Below, piece after piece: positions 1-5,881 of a stretch of DNA of 8,685 bases (positions are counted from its first letter, which is position 1; each line of letters opens with the position of its first letter). The stretch lies in NCBI GenBank assembly GCA_943328715.2, contig CALQBB020000014.1, positions 1 through 8,685 on the forward strand, read 5' to 3'. Position numbers and translations under genes: made by a program. Below the pieces are notes generated by a model that saw nothing but the letters and a program-made list of their open reading frames with translations, was not told the DNA's origin and made no database searches. Source of the stretch: Polynucleobacter meluiroseus. Lineage in GTDB: Bacteria; Bacteroidota; Bacteroidia; Flavobacteriales_D; Crocinitomicaceae.

Positions 1-1
1 T

Positions 2-1492
2 CAATTAGAAACGGATCCAGCGAAGGAAGAATACGGCGATTCGATTGCAACTCTTGGTGTTGGGACCTTTCTCAATCACGCTCGAAATCGCTTGAATGCA
101 ACCATTCTAAGCGCTTATCATAACGGATCCTTACAATTGTTTAATGGTTACACGGATGACGCACAATTGCATTCCCGTACCTCAAGTCTCAAATGGGGAG
201 CGCAAGTCCAACGCGATTTCTTTACGGATGTCCTCAGTGAATGGCGCATGATTGATTCTGCAGGATACAGTTTGCCGCAGACAGGCACTCAAGAAGTCAC
301 GCTCTACGAGACCATAAAAGGTGATTTAAATCTGACGAACTATAAATTTAGCGGCTTCACCCAGTGGAACCTGACATGGTCCTCAACCAAAAAAAACTAC
401 TCTGTTAAAATCCTTAAAAAGTTCAAAACGGATGATGTGAAATCTGTTCAAGAATATTCAAAAGTGATTAAGGAATCGAATAGTAAAATTGCCTTATCTA
501 CCGGATTAAGAGGTGGATACACAGCGATTAACCACGAACCATACTTTACTCCACGCTTTAGCTTGACTTACTTTCCTCGAGCATACATGGTTCAGAATAA
601 TCGAATCGTTCGCAGAAATTTAAGTTACCGTTTATCCAGTGGATTATACTACCAGCCACCTTTTTACCGCGAATTCAGAACCTTTGATGGCAAACTAAAT
701 ACCAACGTAAAAGCACAAAAATCCATGCACGTAGTTGCTGCAACAGATTTGTTTTTTGAAATGTGGGGAAGGGAAAAACCGTTTAAATTCACTGGAGAAC
801 TTTACTACAAATACTTATGGGATGTGAATCCGTATGAGATTGAAAACGTTCGCACGAGGTATTATGCCGATAACAATGCCGTCGCATATGCGTACGGACT
901 TGACATGAATGTTCACGGTGAATTTGTGAAAGGAATTGAGTCCTTTTTCAAAGTTGGACTCATGCGTACACGTGAAGACATTTTAAATGATCATTATACC
1001 GAGTTCTTTAATGCTGCGGGAGAGCGTATTATTTTTGGCTACAGCGAGGACCAAGTTGTGGTTGACAGTAACGTTGTTTTCCCGGGGTATATCCCGCGTC
1101 CAACGGATCAACTTTTAACAATAGGCGCACTCGTTCAAGATCAAATGCCTGGCTTCGAACAATTCAGCGTCCAAATGGGCTTGCAATTTGGATCTAGACT
1201 TCCATACGGACCACCAGATTTTACGAGATACAAAGATACGTTGCGCATGAAATCTTATTTCCGCGTGGACCTTGGTTTATCCTACGACCTACTAAAAGGT
1301 GGAAATGCTGTGAAAAAATCATTTCTTAGAAAATGTGAAGCTGCCTCCATTTCTCTCGAAATTTTCAATTTATTGGGAATCAATAATGTCCTTTCGAAAC
1401 AATGGATTCAAGATGTGGAAGGGAAATATTACGCGATTCCAAACTACTTGACCTCGCGACGTTTCAACTTAAAGTTGAATATCTCAATTTAA
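2..1492 (+). CDS. TonB-dependent outer-membrane receptor, C-terminal part (5' end outside window)
   Basis: The reading frame is open from base 2 to the TAA at 1490-1492, giving the last 496 residues of a longer protein. The in-frame TTG at 92 is not a start, because the frame continues upstream with the same kind of sequence. The visible part looks like the beta-barrel of a Bacteroidota TonB-dependent receptor: alternating polar and hydrophobic strands, many aromatic residues (for example YYQPPFYREF and FFEMWGREKPF), a WRMIDSAGYSLP segment near fragment residues 80-92, and a last strand RFNLKLNISI. Proteins of this type import large nutrients across the outer membrane using TonB/ExbBD energy; the N-terminal signal peptide, any carboxypeptidase-like domain and the plug would lie upstream. 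The substrate cannot be read from this part and no SusD partner follows. The 3' end overlaps the convergent regulator gene by 9 bases. Confidence 0.8.
   Translation, partial: QLETDPAKEEYGDSIATLGVGTFLNHARNRLNATILSAYHNGSLQLFNGYTDDAQLHSRTSSLKWGAQVQRDFFTDVLSEWRMIDSAGYSLPQTGTQEVTLYETIKGDLNLTNYKFSGFTQWNLTWSSTKKNYSVKILKKFKTDDVKSVQEYSKVIKESNSKIALSTGLRGGYTAINHEPYFTPRFSLTYFPRAYMVQNNRIVRRNLSYRLSSGLYYQPPFYREFRTFDGKLNTNVKAQKSMHVVAATDLFFEMWGREKPFKFTGELYYKYLWDVNPYEIENVRTRYYADNNAVAYAYGLDMNVHGEFVKGIESFFKVGLMRTREDILNDHYTEFFNAAGERIIFGYSEDQVVVDSNVVFPGYIPRPTDQLLTIGALVQDQMPGFEQFSVQMGLQFGSRLPYGPPDFTRYKDTLRMKSYFRVDLGLSYDLLKGGNAVKKSFLRKCEAASISLEIFNLLGINNVLSKQWIQDVEGKYYAIPNYLTSRRFNLKLNISI
1463..1479. repeat. 8-base inverted repeat inside the 3' end of the receptor gene
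   Basis: TTCAACTT at 1463-1470 and AAGTTGAA at 1472-1479 are perfect inverted arms around a single A, best folded as 7 base pairs with a 3-base loop. The repeat lies just inside the receptor stop codon and just past the stop of the convergent regulator gene. No T run follows on either strand, so it is a poor intrinsic terminator. It may be only a by-product of the codons for FNLKL. Confidence 0.3.
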
Positions 1493-2161
1493 AGACGGAG
1501 CAAAAAGGAATTTATTCGGGGAAACTAAATCTGTTTTTACCGCATACATGACAATTCCCGCGGTGTTTTTCACCCCTAATTTCGCCATGATGTTTTTTCG
1601 ATGTGTATTGACCGTATGCTTACTTAAAAACAACTGCTCGGCAATGATTTCGTTGGTGTGTCCTTCGGCAATGAGTACAATGATTTCATTTTCTCTTTCC
1701 GATAAAACAACTGGCTCGCAACTAAAGGAATCAAAGTCTAAATCGTTTACATCGATGTTTGCTCGCTGAATGGTTTCTAGGATTTGACCACAAAAGAACT
1801 TGTTTCCGCGACTCGTTTCACGAACGGCATCCACAATTTCACTTAACTCACAATCCTTCTTTACGTAGCTTGTTACTCCCGAACGAAGCGCGTCCACCAA
1901 TGTCTGTGCGTTTTGAGCACTCGTTACCGCTAAAAACTTTAGAGATGGATCCTTTGAAGAAATTCGCTGTATCGTATCAATCGTAAATCCTTCAGAAGTG
2001 AAGTCAATGAGAACGACGGAAGCTCCGAATGCTGCAAGTTGGGACACGAGTTCCTTTTCATTCCTAGCCTCTCCAACAATCGTTACATTCAACTCAGCCG
2101 TTAACACGGTACGAAGTCCGAGTCGCATTAAATCGTTGCTGTCTGCTAAAATTAAATTCAC
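1484..2161 (-). CDS. NarL/LuxR-family DNA-binding response regulator with an atypical receiver domain
   Basis: The protein has 225 residues from a GTG start at 2161. Residues 1-120 form a receiver domain: LILADSND strand, phospho-acceptor D53 in VVLIDFTSEG, switch T80 in LAVTS, and conserved K101 in SYVKKD. Residues 151-212 are a LuxR-type helix-turn-helix (LSERENEIIVLIAEGHTN, then the recognition helix around SKHTVNTHRKNIMAKLGV). It should bind DNA as a dimer and alter transcription. Two receiver features are unusual: the acidic pair that usually ends strand 1 (DD) is D7-S8, and the MP after the acceptor Asp is missing. The open frame runs up to ATG 2248, but that version would add 29 residues before a normal receiver start and would contain its own promoter, so GTG 2161 is preferred. 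No histidine kinase gene is in the window, and the target genes are unknown. Confidence 0.85.
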   Translation of the reverse strand: MNLILADSNDLMRLGLRTVLTAELNVTIVGEARNEKELVSQLAAFGASVVLIDFTSEGFTIDTIQRISSKDPSLKFLAVTSAQNAQTLVDALRSGVTSYVKKDCELSEIVDAVRETSRGNKFFCGQILETIQRANIDVNDLDFDSFSCEPVVLSERENEIIVLIAEGHTNEIIAEQLFLSKHTVNTHRKNIMAKLGVKNTAGIVMYAVKTDLVSPNKFLFAPSLN

Positions 2162-2182
2162 CTTATTTAGAATTGATATAAA

Positions 2183-2209
2183 CAAAGGTACGTGAGTTTT
2201 TAAAAACAA
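2183..2209 (-). promoter_or_regulatory. Predicted promoter of the response regulator gene
   Basis: Reading the minus strand, TACCTTTG (2190 down to 2183) matches the Bacteroidota -7 element TAnnTTTG. A TTG (2209 down to 2207) lies 16 bases upstream, just under the usual 17-23 spacing for the -33 element. Transcription would begin around 2178, leaving a leader of about 15-20 bases before GTG 2161. The position is inside the longer open frame, which supports the internal start. The spacer contains the perfect palindrome GTTTTTAAAAAC at 2196-2207. Confidence 0.5.
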
Positions 2210-2243
2210 TTCGTAAAAATCCTCGTGTATTTTCAACAAGGTA

Positions 2244-2274
2244 TTCACAAGTTCAATGGAAGAAGCTACCTTTG
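2244..2274 (+). promoter_or_regulatory. Predicted promoter of sua5
   Basis: TACCTTTG at 2267-2274 fits the Bacteroidota -7 consensus TAnnTTTG. A TTC at 2244-2246, one mismatch from TTG, lies 20 bases upstream as a weak -33 element. Only four bases separate the -7 element from the GTG at 2279, so transcription would begin at or next to the start codon. Confidence 0.45.
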
Positions 2275-2278
2275 TTTA

Positions 2279-3241
2279 GTGAACACAGCGATTGGACAAG
2301 ATATTGAACGTGCTATTTCCTTCCTAAAAGCAGGGGAGACAGTTGCCATCCCAACCGAAACAGTGTATGGATTGGCTGCTGATGCAACAAACGAAGATGC
2401 CGTTCTAAAGATTTTTGAAGCCAAGGGACGACCAACTTCGAATCCCTTGATTTTACATTTTGCCGAAATCGATTCCATTTATCCCTATGTCGCTGAATTC
2501 CCAGAAACCTTATTGAAACTAGCAAAACGTTTTAGTCCAGGTCCAATCACCTTTATTTTACCCAAAAGTTCCTTGGTTCCTTCGCTGATTACAGCCGGAC
2601 AAGAAACGGTAGCCGTGCGTGTACCTGAACACGAGATGACACTCGCTTTATTGCGTTCCATCGATTTTCCGATTGCCGCTCCTAGTGCAAATCGTTACGG
2701 TGGAATTAGTCCAACAACTGCGGAACACGTGCAGCATCAACTAGACGGACGCATTCCATACATTTTGGACGGTGGCGCTTGTCAGACTGGACTCGAGTCA
2801 ACCATTGTTGGACTAGCCGACGGAAAAGTGATCGTTTACCGACTTGGAGGAATACCGTTAGAAGCACTGACGGAATCTTTAGCTTATGAACCGGAAGTAA
2901 AAAACGAATTGCATCACGGCGTTCGAACGAGTGGAATGGTTAAATACCATTACGCGACGGAAACTCCCTTGTACTTCATGGATTCGGAACAAAATGCATA
3001 CACGGATTCAGACGGATTTATTCTTTTCTCTAAAAGCAAACATGCGGAGAAATCCACTCAACATTTTTACTTGAGTGAGGATGGTGACATGAACGAAGCG
3101 GCTAAGAATTTATACGCTGCGCTTCACGACATGGACCAAAAAGGTTTTCAACGGATTTTCATTGAGGCGTTTCCAAGTGATGGACTCGGGAAAACGATGA
3201 ACGATCGCTTGAAAAGAGCCACCGCAAAATTCTGCAATTAA
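2279..3241 (+). CDS. sua5: Sua5-type L-threonylcarbamoyladenylate synthase (tRNA t6A biosynthesis)
   Basis: This cytoplasmic enzyme joins L-threonine, bicarbonate and ATP into threonylcarbamoyl-AMP, which the TsaD complex uses to make t6A at position 37 of ANN-decoding tRNAs. The 320-residue protein has the two-domain Sua5 layout. The YrdC domain (about 1-200) shows VAIPTETVYGLA (22-33), KGRPTSNPL (49-57), FSPGPITFIL (85-94), APSAN (134-138), SPTTAEHV (144-151) and GLESTIVG (171-178). A linker follows, then the Sua5 domain with SGMVKYHYATETPL (218-231) and FPSDGLGKTMNDRLKRA (298-314), a typical C-terminal signature. The frame is open back to 2225, but those 18 residues lie outside the family core and cover the promoter. 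GTG 2279 gives NTAIGQDIERA, a usual N-terminus for the family. It converges with rpmE2 on a shared hairpin. Confidence 0.93.
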   Translation: MNTAIGQDIERAISFLKAGETVAIPTETVYGLAADATNEDAVLKIFEAKGRPTSNPLILHFAEIDSIYPYVAEFPETLLKLAKRFSPGPITFILPKSSLVPSLITAGQETVAVRVPEHEMTLALLRSIDFPIAAPSANRYGGISPTTAEHVQHQLDGRIPYILDGGACQTGLESTIVGLADGKVIVYRLGGIPLEALTESLAYEPEVKNELHHGVRTSGMVKYHYATETPLYFMDSEQNAYTDSDGFILFSKSKHAEKSTQHFYLSEDGDMNEAAKNLYAALHDMDQKGFQRIFIEAFPSDGLGKTMNDRLKRATAKFCN

Positions 3242-3272
3242 ACAATTCTTTCATTTGCCAATTCTAAGGCAC

Positions 3273-3300
3273 AAAAAAAGCCATCACGAATGATGGCTTT
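3273..3300 (-). terminator. Intrinsic terminator of rpmE2, possibly also serving sua5
   Basis: AAAGCCATCA (3277-3286) pairs perfectly with TGATGGCTTT (3291-3300) around a CGAA loop. On the minus strand the stem ends in a run of seven T (3279 down to 3273), a standard intrinsic terminator 22 bases past the rpmE2 stop. On the plus strand the stem is followed by only TTT and then AAAG, so it should stop sua5 transcripts less efficiently. The 80-base gap between the two genes holds nothing else recognisable. Confidence 0.85.
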
Positions 3301-3321
3301 AAAGTATATAGTGTCGACCTA

Positions 3322-3576
3322 TTATTTAAGGTGACGTCCGTAACGGTTTTTGAATTTGTCAATACGTCCTGCAGTATCCACGAACTGTGCAATACCAGTG
3401 AAGAACGGGTGAGATTTGTGAGAGATATCCAATTTAAATAATGGATACTCGTTTCCATCTTCCCATTGAATGGTTTCTTTAGTTATGGCACATGATGGGC
3501 ACAAAAACATATATTCATTAGACATGTCTTTAAATACAACAAGTCTGTAATCTTCTGGGTGTATATCTTTTTTCAT
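3322..3576 (-). CDS. rpmE2: 50S ribosomal protein L31, type B
   Basis: The 84-residue product begins MKKDIHPEDYRLVVFKDMSNEY and ends VDTAGRIDKFKNRYGRHLK, which is the type B (zinc-independent) L31 pattern, with the conserved SHPFFTG at 55-61. L31 bridges the large and small ribosomal subunits near the central protuberance. The start is ATG 3576; the open frame goes back to 3648, but those 24 residues do not belong to the family and contain the promoter. Where the zinc-binding type A has CSKCHPFF, this protein has SHKSHPFF, as expected for type B. Unusually it carries CPSC at residues 26-29, a position that does not match the type A zinc ligands. It is transcribed alone, between a good promoter and a strong terminator. 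Confidence 0.93.
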   Translation of the reverse strand: MKKDIHPEDYRLVVFKDMSNEYMFLCPSCAITKETIQWEDGNEYPLFKLDISHKSHPFFTGIAQFVDTAGRIDKFKNRYGRHLK

Positions 3577-3608
3577 TTGAACTGAGTTTCTTATTCGAAA
3601 ATGGATTG

Positions 3609-3638
3609 CAAATTTAGCTATTTCTTTTTGATAAACAA
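3609..3638 (-). promoter_or_regulatory. Predicted promoter of rpmE2
   Basis: On the minus strand, TTG (3638 down to 3636), a 19-base spacer and TAAATTTG (3616 down to 3609) match the Bacteroidota promoter consensus in both elements and in spacing. It is the best promoter match in the window. Transcription would begin near 3604, giving a leader of about 28 bases before ATG 3576. Confidence 0.65.
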
Positions 3639-3701
3639 GAAAAAACACAAAAATCCTTTCATTTTTCTATCATTTGAACAATTCGCAGGGGATAAATACT
3701 C

Positions 3702-3716
3702 GAAATCACCGATTTC
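3702..3716. repeat. Short inverted repeat upstream of the lpxD-like gene
   Basis: GAAATC (3702-3707) and GATTTC (3711-3716) are perfect inverted arms around ACC. They lie in the region where the -33 element of the lpxD-like gene would sit, in the middle of the 179-base divergent region. This could be an operator, but six-base arms are easily found by chance in A+T-rich DNA. Confidence 0.3.
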
Positions 3717-3733
3717 ACTTGTCTTTCTGCATG

Positions 3734-3741
3734 TACATTTG
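3734..3741 (+). promoter_or_regulatory. Predicted -7 element of the lpxD-like/phosphatase operon
   Basis: TACATTTG fits TAnnTTTG fully and ends 14 bases before the ATG at 3756, which would give a very short leader of roughly 8-10 bases. The -33 element is weak: TTT at 3713-3715 with an 18-base spacer is the best candidate, while a true TTG at 3719-3721 is too close. Confidence 0.45.
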
Positions 3742-3755
3742 TCCAGAATAATTGG

Positions 3756-4661
3756 ATGAAATTTACAACACCACAAGATATGAAGGCCCTCGCTTCTTTG
3801 CTCAACTGCAAAGTTACGGGTAATTTAACGCAAATCGTTACCGGAATCAATGAGATTCACATGGTAGAGCTTGGGGACATTGTATTCGTTGACCATCCAA
3901 AATATTATCAAAAAGCACTCGAATCGGCAGCAAGCGTGGTATTGATTGATCAAGATATTCCTTGTCCGACAGGGAAATCACTGTTAATTCACCCCCACCC
4001 TTTCGATGCCTTTAATTTTCTTATCACGCATTTTAGCGCACAATTAGAATCTAGCGAAGCAGTTGTACATTCATCCACCGTCATTTACCCAAATGTTTTT
4101 CTAGGGAAAAATGTACACGTCGGTGCACAATGCATTCTTCATCCCGGAGTCTACATTGCCGACCACACACACATCGAAGACAATGTGATCATTGGTCCAA
4201 ATACTGTGATCGGATTTGATGCCTTTTACTACAAGAAAAAGGAAAGTAACTACGATCGTTTAATCTCTTGTGGAGCCGTTCACATTGAATCCAACGTGGA
4301 AATTGGTGCACTTTGCACGATTGATCGCGGTGTTTCAGGGATTACACGAATTGGTCATGGAACGAAAATCGATAATCAAGTCCATGTAGGACACGATACA
4401 CAAATCGGCGCAAACGTATTGATCGCCGCAGGATGTGGGATTTCAGGCTGCGTTCACATTGAAAACAACGCAACGATTTGGGGACAAGTTGGAATGGCGA
4501 GCGGTGTGAAGATAGGAAAGAACGCAACGATTTTAGGTCAATCAGGCGTAACGAAAGACGTTCCAGAAGGAGCAGAGTTTTTCGGAACACCAGCCGGCCC
4601 CGTTAAAAATAAATTCAAGGAACTCGCGTATTTGCGAAATCAAGCCAACATAGAGCGATGA
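3756..4661 (+). CDS. LpxD-family UDP-3-O-acylglucosamine N-acyltransferase, short Bacteroidota paralogue
   Basis: LpxD transfers a 3-hydroxyacyl chain from acyl carrier protein to the 2-amino group of UDP-3-O-acyl-glucosamine in lipid A synthesis. This 301-residue protein has the N-terminal LpxD domain (about 1-100, with GDIVFVDHPKYYQKAL at 40-55) and a left-handed beta-helix of hexapeptide repeats from about 105 to 280. The catalytic region is conserved: VEIGALCTIDRG (181-192) and IDNQVHVGHDTQIG (205-218), in which H213 lines up with the catalytic His of E. coli LpxD. Differences from E. coli LpxD (341 residues) are the GFDAFYYKKKESNYDR loop (153-168) and a shortened C-terminal helix (FKELAYLRNQ). 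Bacteroidota often encode a second LpxD-like protein of this form; whether this one is the main lipid A enzyme or a paralogue cannot be decided here. It is first in an operon with a PP2C phosphatase. Confidence 0.85.
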   Translation: MKFTTPQDMKALASLLNCKVTGNLTQIVTGINEIHMVELGDIVFVDHPKYYQKALESAASVVLIDQDIPCPTGKSLLIHPHPFDAFNFLITHFSAQLESSEAVVHSSTVIYPNVFLGKNVHVGAQCILHPGVYIADHTHIEDNVIIGPNTVIGFDAFYYKKKESNYDRLISCGAVHIESNVEIGALCTIDRGVSGITRIGHGTKIDNQVHVGHDTQIGANVLIAAGCGISGCVHIENNATIWGQVGMASGVKIGKNATILGQSGVTKDVPEGAEFFGTPAGPVKNKFKELAYLRNQANIER

Positions 4662-5881
4662 GATTCACAAGCGGAAACGAACTACTGTCGCAGTTAGAGA
4701 TGAAAGACAACCGTCTTCACTCCTTGCTAGAGATTACGAATGCGATTAATTCTAATCTTCCCGTTGAATCCTTGTTCAAAATATTCTCCTTTATTCTGAA
4801 GGAACAATTAAGCTTTAGTCGTTTTGTACTCTTCATCAAGGAAGAAGAATGGCATTGTCCGGTCAAAGTTGGCTACAAAGGACGTGTAGACCTAGACTTG
4901 ATTCATTCTGAACTCTACCGATTCAAAGAAATCACACTGGTTGAATCATCCAACTCCAATTTACTGAGCGACTTTCAAGCAGTCATTCCTGTGAGTCACC
5001 AAGGAAAGCCCCTTGCCTACCTTATGATTTCCACAGTTGGTAAAACGGAACTTCTTGAACCCGCACATTTTTCCTTTGCCCAAACATTGGCAAACATCAT
5101 CGCTGTTGCGGTCGAAAATAACCGCTTGGTGAAACAACACATCATCAAAGAACGCATTTCCAAAGAGCTAGAGGTTGCTTCTGAGATGCAGAAAATGCTT
5201 TTCCCGTCCGAACTTCCATCGAATCGAAAAATGGACCTGTCTGGACGGTATATTCCGCGTCACGCCATCGGTGGTGACTACTACGACTTCATTCCTTTAG
5301 GCGACGAAGAGTACATCATTTGTATCGGAGATGTGAGTGGAAAAGGAATCAGTGCCGCCATGCTGATGGCCAATTTCCAAGCCACGATCCGTACCCTATT
5401 CAAGTACCAACGATTTGAGATGTCGTTTTTGATGGAGGAATTGAATAAACTCGTCATGAAAAGTGCAAAAGGAGAGAAATTCATCACCTTTTTCCTCGCG
5501 CATTACAACGCATATACCCGCAAAATGACGTATGTCAATGCTGGACACAATCACCCGATTCTTCTGAACGGAAGAAAAGTGACGATGTTAAAAGATGGCT
5601 GCATTGGACTTGGAATGTTGGATGAACTACCGAGCATTAAGGTCGGTAAATTGGTCTTGAATCCCAATACGACCTTTGTATTATTTACGGACGGTGTCGT
5701 TGAATTAGAAAACGAAAGTGGAGAACAGTTTAGTGTCGAACAATTAATTAAAAATGTGCAGGCCTATTCACCGTTAAAAATGGAGGACATGAACAACATC
5801 ATCTTCTCTAAATTGGAAGATTGGAAAGGTCCCTTAAACTACGTGGACGACACCGCTATTTTTAGCTGTAAGTTTTTCTAA
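4658..5881 (+). CDS. GAF-domain SpoIIE/RsbU-type PP2C serine phosphatase
   Basis: The 407-residue protein has a GAF-like sensor region (about 15-160, helix NRLHSLLEITNAIN at the front), a signalling helix ELEVASEMQKMLFPSELP (170-187) typical of RsbU-like proteins, and a SpoIIE/PP2C phosphatase domain (about 190-407). The metal-binding motifs are all present: GGDYYDF (205-211), GDVSGKG (224-230), NAGHNHP (294-300), FTDGVVE (343-349) and DDTA (397-400). It should therefore be an active Mn/Mg-dependent phosphatase, probably acting on a phosphorylated anti-sigma antagonist or STAS-like protein and controlled by a signal bound to the GAF region. No kinase, STAS protein or sigma factor is nearby, so the pathway is unknown. 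No transmembrane segment is visible, which suggests a cytoplasmic protein. The ATG overlaps the TGA of the LpxD-like gene as ATGA, which implies translational coupling. Confidence 0.9.
   Translation: MRFTSGNELLSQLEMKDNRLHSLLEITNAINSNLPVESLFKIFSFILKEQLSFSRFVLFIKEEEWHCPVKVGYKGRVDLDLIHSELYRFKEITLVESSNSNLLSDFQAVIPVSHQGKPLAYLMISTVGKTELLEPAHFSFAQTLANIIAVAVENNRLVKQHIIKERISKELEVASEMQKMLFPSELPSNRKMDLSGRYIPRHAIGGDYYDFIPLGDEEYIICIGDVSGKGISAAMLMANFQATIRTLFKYQRFEMSFLMEELNKLVMKSAKGEKFITFFLAHYNAYTRKMTYVNAGHNHPILLNGRKVTMLKDGCIGLGMLDELPSIKVGKLVLNPNTTFVLFTDGVVELENESGEQFSVEQLIKNVQAYSPLKMEDMNNIIFSKLEDWKGPLNYVDDTAIFSCKFF

Larger units (their letters stand above)
2179..2278. repeat. Perfect 12-base inverted repeat framing the divergent promoters
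   Basis: TACCTTTGTTTA occurs on the plus strand at 2267-2278 and, identically, on the minus strand at 2190-2179. The promoter consensus TAnnTTTG accounts for 6 of the 12 bases; the other 6 (the CC inside and TTTA after it) match as well. Each arm is the -7 element plus the presumed transcription start of one gene, so the regulator and sua5 have the same core promoter sequence facing outwards. Confidence 0.7.

Noticed and set aside
92..94. TTG at 92 as the start of the receptor gene.
   Set aside because: The frame stays open to the window edge and the protein begins in mid-barrel, so the true start is upstream of the window.
1548..2195. Three plus-strand frames of 65-75 codons opposite the regulator gene.
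   Set aside because: They are shadows of a well-recognised gene on the minus strand, with low-complexity Ser/Phe/Pro composition and no family likeness.
2162..2278. The longest frames of the regulator (to ATG 2248) and sua5 (from GTG 2225) would overlap head to head.
   Set aside because: The added 29 and 18 residues are not family-like, and both extensions contain the TAnnTTTG promoter elements; the GTG starts at 2161 and 2279 fit the proteins.
3577..3755. Zur-type control of the L31 gene, as known for zinc-independent L31 in some bacteria.
   Set aside because: No recognisable Zur palindrome overlaps the rpmE2 promoter; the only repeat (3702-3716) lies about 65 bases upstream and has a different sequence.
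3659..3850. A 63-codon minus-strand frame across the rpmE2/lpxD-like intergenic region.
   Set aside because: It starts inside the lpxD-like gene and covers both divergent promoters; no recognisable protein or start signal.
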